Assembly (NCBI GenBank): GCA_028565635.1
Contig: JAOXYB010056123.1
Coordinates: 1-11,127, forward strand
Reading direction: 5' to 3'
Source: Phoronis ovalis
Taxonomy: Eukaryota; Phoronida; Phoronidae
DNA length: 11,127 nt
Part shown: positions 9,801 to 11,127 of the stretch, one piece after another
Layout of the letters: each line of letters opens with the position of its first letter
Numbering within the stretch: position 1 is the stretch's first letter
Position numbers and translations under genes: made by a program
The notes under the pieces: generated by a model
Seen by the model: the letters and a program-made list of their open reading frames with translations, nothing else
The model's database searches: none
What the model was told of the DNA's origin: nothing

Positions 9801-10896
9801 TTAATGCCATTAACGGATCTTTGCGTGTCTTTTCGTAGTAATAACATCGGTTATTTGTGTGAGGTTTCCATGTCTGATCAGGACATGTTACTGGGAATGG
9901 ATCTAAAATAAGATTAGCACTAATCTGCTCTTTGCGATAACGGAATTTATAGAATCTATCATAAGTATATATAAGTACATGATGTACTATTTCTACATGA
10001 TATAATATTTCAGAATTATCACTATGCCGCAACGTGTAAAATCAATTATACGTAATACATACCTGTTGACCAAACGTGTACATGATGTTGCATCAATATT
10101 TCAGAAATTTCACTGACAGTACTGCCATTCTTTTCAATCCATCTCCAATAACCCTGTACATACTGAAGACCAATCCAAGCACCGTGTGGAGACAAATCTG
10201 TAACCAAATGTAACTGAGGCTTTTTGTAACTAGTTCATGACTTAACAAGTGTATTGCAAGCTTGCTTAACCCCTAAATATTGAGAGGCATTCCTTGCATG
10301 CATTTACTATCGCAGCAATGTCGCAGTAATGTCTGTAGTTAACTGGAACAGTTAACTGACAATGTATTCAGTACCTTTGAAATTGTGCATTTAAAATCCA
10401 ATGTATAGAATTTATATCACTCCTCCCGTTGAGAAAAGTTCAACACTATGATGTAAAAATAGTATATAACTTTCAGAGCTGATTTGACAAGGGACGTCCA
10501 ATTCTTAAATTGATTTTGAGTCGAAGTTATTTCCTTATTCACTTTTGACCTCAATAAGGTAAAAGGAACCATTGCATTTTTCCTTATTTGGATTAAAATT
10601 GGGATCCTCAAGACTTGCTAATATTTTCTTTATTAAAACCCTCAATCGAATAAGGAAAAGCGAAAGAGGAAGCAGGAACTAACTTAATTGACATTATACA
10701 TGTTCCTTACCAGCTTCATTTTCTTTTATAAGGTTTTGTATAATGAAATTATGCTCTTCTTTGGATTTTATTCGTACGAGATTTCCTCCATGAGTAATGG
10801 TTTGGCATTCATTTGCAGCCTCTTGCCACGATTTCTCCTCTTTAATTAAATTGTAGCATTTTCCATTGAAATACATGCCGTCTGTTAAACCACATA
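702..10896 (-). CDS. Multi-exon gene, partial: CTLD x3 - kringle - TSP1 x3 mosaic protein
   Basis: Gene-level entry linking the ten exons described separately. Each exon was found by a domain signature, then bounded by an AG acceptor and GT donor. Junction phases, 5' to 3', are 1,1,2,2,2,1,1,1,1, and all agree between neighbours. The split codons make sensible residues, for example TG|G giving Trp in the middle of CTLD-B. Total coding length is 1902 nt, about 633 residues. Three lectin-like domains, one kringle and three TSP1 repeats indicate a secreted or cell-surface protein rich in disulfides, with many N-X-S/T sequons. No signal peptide, transmembrane helix, start or secure stop is visible, so both ends are missing. 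I know of no named gene with exactly this order and give no symbol. Extra exons could hide in the two introns above 2 kb. An assembly or splice variant could change the order of details but not the domain calls. Confidence 0.8.
864..1228 (-). other. Intron between TSP1 repeats 2 and 3
   Basis: This is a 365-bp intron with donor GTATGA and acceptor TTTTAG on the minus strand. It contains a TA microsatellite at 932-948. Nothing else was recognised in it. Confidence 0.75.
932..948. repeat. TA microsatellite
   Basis: A pure TA run of about 17 bases inside the intron between TSP1 repeats 2 and 3. Confidence 0.85.
1229..1396 (-). CDS. Exon: thrombospondin type 1 repeat 2
   Basis: This is the most typical of the three repeats. 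The acceptor is caattgtag and the donor A|GTATGA, phase 1 to phase 1, with 55 full codons. The peptide has HGGWSSWFESSCSVSCGNG, then LERNCTNPAPAFRGEDC, ending CVAIPCP. All six TSP1 cysteines are present. WSSW fits the C-mannosylation motif and CSVSCG fits the O-fucosylation consensus CxxS/TCG, the only one of the three repeats that does. NGT and NCT are possible N-glycosylation sites. The symmetric 1-1 phase and one-domain-one-exon layout suit duplication or skipping of the repeat without a frame change. Confidence 0.9.
1670..1873 (-). CDS. Exon: thrombospondin type 1 repeat 1
   Basis: The chosen acceptor is tttctttccaattaag with donor G|GTACAG, phase 1 to phase 1, 67 full codons. After a short leader with SDCTCVEDQDG comes FWSEWSNFTPCSSQCG, then RDRSRACNNPPP, then YCLGQDTERDSC and QSCPG. 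WxxW, C..QCG and the ending SCP are TSP1 hallmarks. TSP1 repeats are elongated extracellular modules that bind glycosaminoglycans and proteins. WSEW fits the C-mannosylation motif WxxW. The residue before the second Cys is Gln, so the usual O-fucose site CxxS/TCG is missing. An alternative acceptor (gttgaag) would start the exon at 1849, also in phase 1, and would drop the DCTC leader. I prefer 1873 for its better pyrimidine tract. Confidence 0.85.
1991..2016 (+). repeat. Left copy of a distant inverted repeat
   Basis: The sequence is made of GAGTT steps (GTCGAGTTGAGTTTTGAG followed by TTCGAGTT). Its reverse complement recurs at 3793-3819 with one substitution and one inserted base. Similarity fades outside these arms. 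Confidence 0.6.
3645..3693. repeat. Imperfect 13-bp inverted repeat (hairpin)
   Basis: TGTCCCGCGACAA at 3645-3657 and TTGACCCGGGACA at 3681-3693 pair at 11 of 13 positions around a 23-base, GC-rich loop. The GC content stands out from the AT-rich surroundings. It is too short for a tRNA and lacks the tRNA internal boxes. Confidence 0.5.
3793..3819 (-). repeat. Right copy of a distant inverted repeat
   Basis: This is the inverted partner of 1991-2016, 1.8 kb away within the same intron (reads AACTCGAACTCCAAAATT and on to CAACTCGAC). The two could be ends of a decayed element or two independent repeat copies. Confidence 0.6.
4284..4583 (-). CDS. Exon: complete kringle domain
   Basis: A single exon carries the whole domain, between acceptor ttattcctcttcaag and donor A|GTAAGG, phase 1 to phase 1, with 99 full codons. 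The six kringle cysteines are at exon residues 6, 28, 58, 71, 89 and 95, with the family landmarks NGKYYAG, CALW, KYGG, NYCRNPD, NPYC and HACENVPYC. Kringles are triple-disulfide modules that bind proteins, often through lysine side chains. D62 and E64 of NPDTEP occupy the place of the acidic pair of lysine-binding kringles. The aromatic that is usually Trp in PWC is Tyr here. C1 to C6 spans 90 residues, somewhat longer than the roughly 80 of blood kringles, partly from a longer stretch before C5. Fibronectin type II domains share ancestry but lack NYCRNPD followed by this C5-C6 pattern. Confidence 0.88.
4584..5173 (-). other. Intron between CTLD C and the kringle
   Basis: This 590-bp stretch starts at donor GTAAGT and ends at a pyrimidine-rich CAAG acceptor on the minus strand. 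I see no exon, repeat or other element in it. Confidence 0.7.
5174..5337 (-). CDS. Exon: C-terminal half of CTLD C
   Basis: The acceptor is tattaattgcag and the donor A|GTAAGT, phase 2 to phase 1, with 54 full codons. The peptide has DVKFWFGRQPGPGICVVAEL, then LVQEDCSNTNIFVCDIELENC. This fits the CTLD pattern of the WIGL-like strand (here FWFGR), the Cys-bearing strand, and the final C....F.C. Joined directly to the 8078-7860 exon it makes a complete, compact CTLD with six cysteines, so no middle exon is needed. The calcium-site residues are again absent: QPGPG stands near the EPN/QPD position and no WND precedes the last disulfide. The sequon NQT sits at the exon start. The final A joins GT of the kringle exon to make Ser. 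Confidence 0.87.
5338..7859 (-). other. Large intron inside CTLD C
   Basis: This is a 2522-bp intron with matching phase 2 ends. The two flanking exons form a full CTLD when joined directly, so no coding exon is required here. It holds a short ATTC tandem run near 5373-5386, a small inverted repeat near 5512-5543 (GCATGATCGATAC with GTATCATGCATG), and two copies of ccatgattttgt (about 6261 and 6712). Open frames in it are short and unlike known domains. Confidence 0.65.
7860..8078 (-). CDS. Exon bridging the end of CTLD B and the start of CTLD C
   Basis: The acceptor is cttatgttgcag and the donor AG|GTGACA, phase 2 to phase 2, with 72 full codons. It opens NARNCLSNQYSYICEVK, the last two conserved cysteines and terminal strand of CTLD B. 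After almost no linker comes CPYGWTEYLRHCYKYF, the N-terminal loop of CTLD C, then DAQQSCRKQYAGADLV and VERFLLSFI, its two helices. The domain border therefore lies inside an exon, unlike the kringle and TSP1 borders. The sequon NVT lies in the second helix region (MYNVTVE). The split codon AG|G encodes Arg with the exon at 5337, which lies 2.5 kb further on. Confidence 0.88.
8163..8224 (+). repeat. Left terminal inverted repeat of the foldback element
   Basis: The 62-bp arm begins TGGTGGCCCTGAGCTA, includes TTGTAAAAAACA and ends CGACAACACGACAAT. It pairs with the right arm at 8541-8603. Confidence 0.88.
8251..8320. repeat. Internal palindrome of the foldback element
   Basis: TTGCAAACAA plus CTCGACAACACGACA on the left faces TGTCGTGTTGTTGAG plus TTGTTTGCAA on the right. 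The left side has an extra 8 bases (GTCGACAA). The whole can form a hairpin of about 24 pairs around 8286-8298. Confidence 0.7.
8541..8603 (-). repeat. Right terminal inverted repeat of the foldback element
   Basis: Read on the minus strand it begins TGGTGGCCCTGAGCTATTGT and has seven A where the left arm has six. TA follows at 8604-8605. Confidence 0.88.
9229..9390 (-). CDS. Exon: middle of CTLD B
   Basis: The acceptor is ttcgttttag and the donor TG|GTAATT, phase 2 to phase 2, with 53 full codons. The peptide includes NQNRIWMDDYGC, in the place of the CTLD WIGL strand, then SPLRCSSYEVSYEFTTT, the strand with the conserved Cys before the last disulfide. The final TG joins G of the next exon to make Trp, giving TTTWNARNC. 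This is the place of the WND motif of calcium-binding lectins, but Ala replaces the Asp, and no EPN or QPD is present in the loop before it. There is one extra Cys (DYGC) beyond the usual six. The domain should fold, but canonical calcium-dependent sugar binding is unlikely. Confidence 0.85.
9391..9700 (-). other. Intron between the first two exons of CTLD B
   Basis: This is a 310-bp phase 2 intron. It contains a perfect 11-bp inverted repeat at 9653-9676, close to its donor, and on the opposite strand an open frame of about 79 codons ending at 9634 that I do not recognise. Confidence 0.7.
9653..9676. repeat. Perfect 11-bp hairpin near a splice donor
   Basis: AGAAGATTCTT (9653-9663) and AAGAATCTTCT (9666-9676) are exact inverted copies with a 2-base spacer. 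On the gene strand the hairpin begins about 24 bases after the donor at 9700. Confidence 0.65.
9701..9902 (-). CDS. Exon: N-terminal part of CTLD B
   Basis: The acceptor is cttattttag. The donor is AG|GTAGTA, weaker than the others because of GTAGT. The exon runs from phase 1 to phase 2 with 66 full codons. The peptide has PFPVTCPDQTW, then NNRCYYYEKTRKDP, then ALKSCKGKHRRARLAVM and SEEIKKLLLKLVASETP. These are the Cys1-Cys2 loop, the first helix with Cys3 and the second helix of a long-form CTLD. It is unusually basic in the middle (KGKHRRAR). The split codon AG|G gives Arg at the junction with 9390-9229. The open frame extends upstream through the short intron by chance, since that part has no domain similarity and a clear acceptor precedes the PFPVTC segment. 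Confidence 0.85.
10063..10197 (-). CDS. Exon: middle of CTLD A, with WIGL motif
   Basis: The acceptor is ggttacag and the donor G|GTATGT, phase 1 at both ends, with 44 full codons. The peptide contains HGAWIGLQYVQGYWRWIEKNG, split here as AWIGL and then GYWRWIEKNG. This is the CTLD core WIGL strand and the following G.W.W region. It ends HHVHVWSTD with the next exon. A complete CTLD would go on with the loop carrying EPN or QPD, the WND motif and two more cysteines, but the coding sequence passes straight into the next domain. The following intron is only 160 bp and I found no coding segment in it. The conserved Cys of the previous exon (NEC) therefore has no partner. The domain is either degenerate or has lost an exon. 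Confidence 0.85.
10198..10710 (-). other. Intron between the two exons of CTLD A
   Basis: A 513-bp phase 1 intron, donor GTAAGG and acceptor TTACAG on the minus strand. An open frame inside it (10611-10417) has no CTLD features and appears to be chance. Nothing else stands out. Confidence 0.7.
10711..10896 (-). CDS. Exon: N-terminal half of C-type lectin-like domain A
   Basis: This exon gives 61 full codons between a pyrimidine-rich acceptor (ttttctttcaag) and the donor G|GTAAGG, with phase 1 at both ends. It starts CGLTDGMYFNGKCYNL, the short N-terminal disulfide loop of a long-form CTLD. It continues with SWQEAANEC, the first long helix with the conserved Cys, then GGNLVRIKSKEEHNFI, matching the family pattern G..L..I.S..E..F. 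CTLDs bind carbohydrate or protein ligands outside the cell. Its last base G joins AT of the next exon to make Asp. The ATG inside (MYFNGKCY) is an ordinary methionine within the fold, not a start, because CTLD sequence continues upstream of it to the acceptor. The exon that precedes it lies outside the window or was not recognised. Confidence 0.88.
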
Positions 10897-11127
10897 CTTG
10901 AAAGAAAAATAAAATGGTAAATTACCCAAGAGGTAAAACATATATAATTCCAGTCGTAAGATGCCAGTCCTCTAGTGACCAATTATTGATACCTCCACCT
11001 ATTCGTGCGAATAAGTTTATAAAAAAAAGCACACATATTTAATTTGTATAGTTGAATATATTTCTGTGAGTCTGTGTTTCACTGTTCAAACTGTCTTTGG
11101 AAGTGATTGCTTTGTATGTATGTATAT
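10897..11127 (-). other. Upstream intron, cut by the window edge
   Basis: The sequence before the first visible exon is AT-rich with a pyrimidine tract at the acceptor and a short TGTA run at the far edge. I found no exon with domain features or a signal peptide here. Confidence 0.6.

Noticed and set aside
10417-10611. Minus-strand open frame inside the CTLD A intron
   Set aside because: No CTLD motifs, and the flanking exons already join in frame without it.
10926-11010. Possible upstream exon on the minus strand (frame with INNWSLEDWHL)
   Set aside because: Its candidate donor would leave phase 2, which does not match the phase 1 acceptor at 10896, and the peptide has no domain features.

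Overview
This is a stretch of an animal genome, most likely a marine invertebrate. The sequence is AT-rich, has short exons split by GT..AG introns, and carries microsatellites and small foldback repeats. The coding exons hold domains found in animal extracellular proteins: C-type lectin-like (CTLD), kringle and thrombospondin type 1 (TSP1). I see no bacterial operon, RNA gene or CRISPR array, and the window does not fix the species or phylum.

All convincing coding sequence belongs to one gene read on the minus strand, from right to left. I resolve ten exons by domain motifs, GT/AG borders and matching phases: 10896-10711, 10197-10063, 9902-9701, 9390-9229, 8078-7860, 5337-5174, 4583-4284, 1873-1670, 1396-1229 and 863-702. 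Every junction joins in frame and the exons sum to 1902 nt, about 633 residues. The order of domains is CTLD-A (incomplete), CTLD-B, CTLD-C, one kringle, then three TSP1 repeats. No signal peptide, membrane segment or secure stop codon was found. The first visible exon starts in phase 1 and the last ends at a good donor, so the gene runs past the window at the 5' end and has at least one further 3' exon.

Layout: 1-701 is non-coding with a microsatellite, a 101-bp inverted/direct repeat cluster and a weak candidate for a tiny last exon. Positions 702-1873 hold the three TSP1 exons. A 2.4-kb intron follows, with two far-apart inverted repeats and a hairpin. The kringle exon is at 4284-4583 and the CTLD exons lie between 5174 and 10896. 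The 1150-bp intron at 8079-9228 contains a clear 441-bp terminal-inverted-repeat element (8163-8603) flanked by TA.

The protein looks like a secreted or cell-surface mosaic for recognition or adhesion. The lectin-like domains lack the usual calcium/sugar residues, the kringle keeps an acidic pair like the lysine-binding site, and the TSP1 repeats keep WxxW motifs. The main points of interest are the CTLD-kringle-TSP1 combination, the CTLD that has lost its C-terminal half without breaking the frame, and the foldback element.
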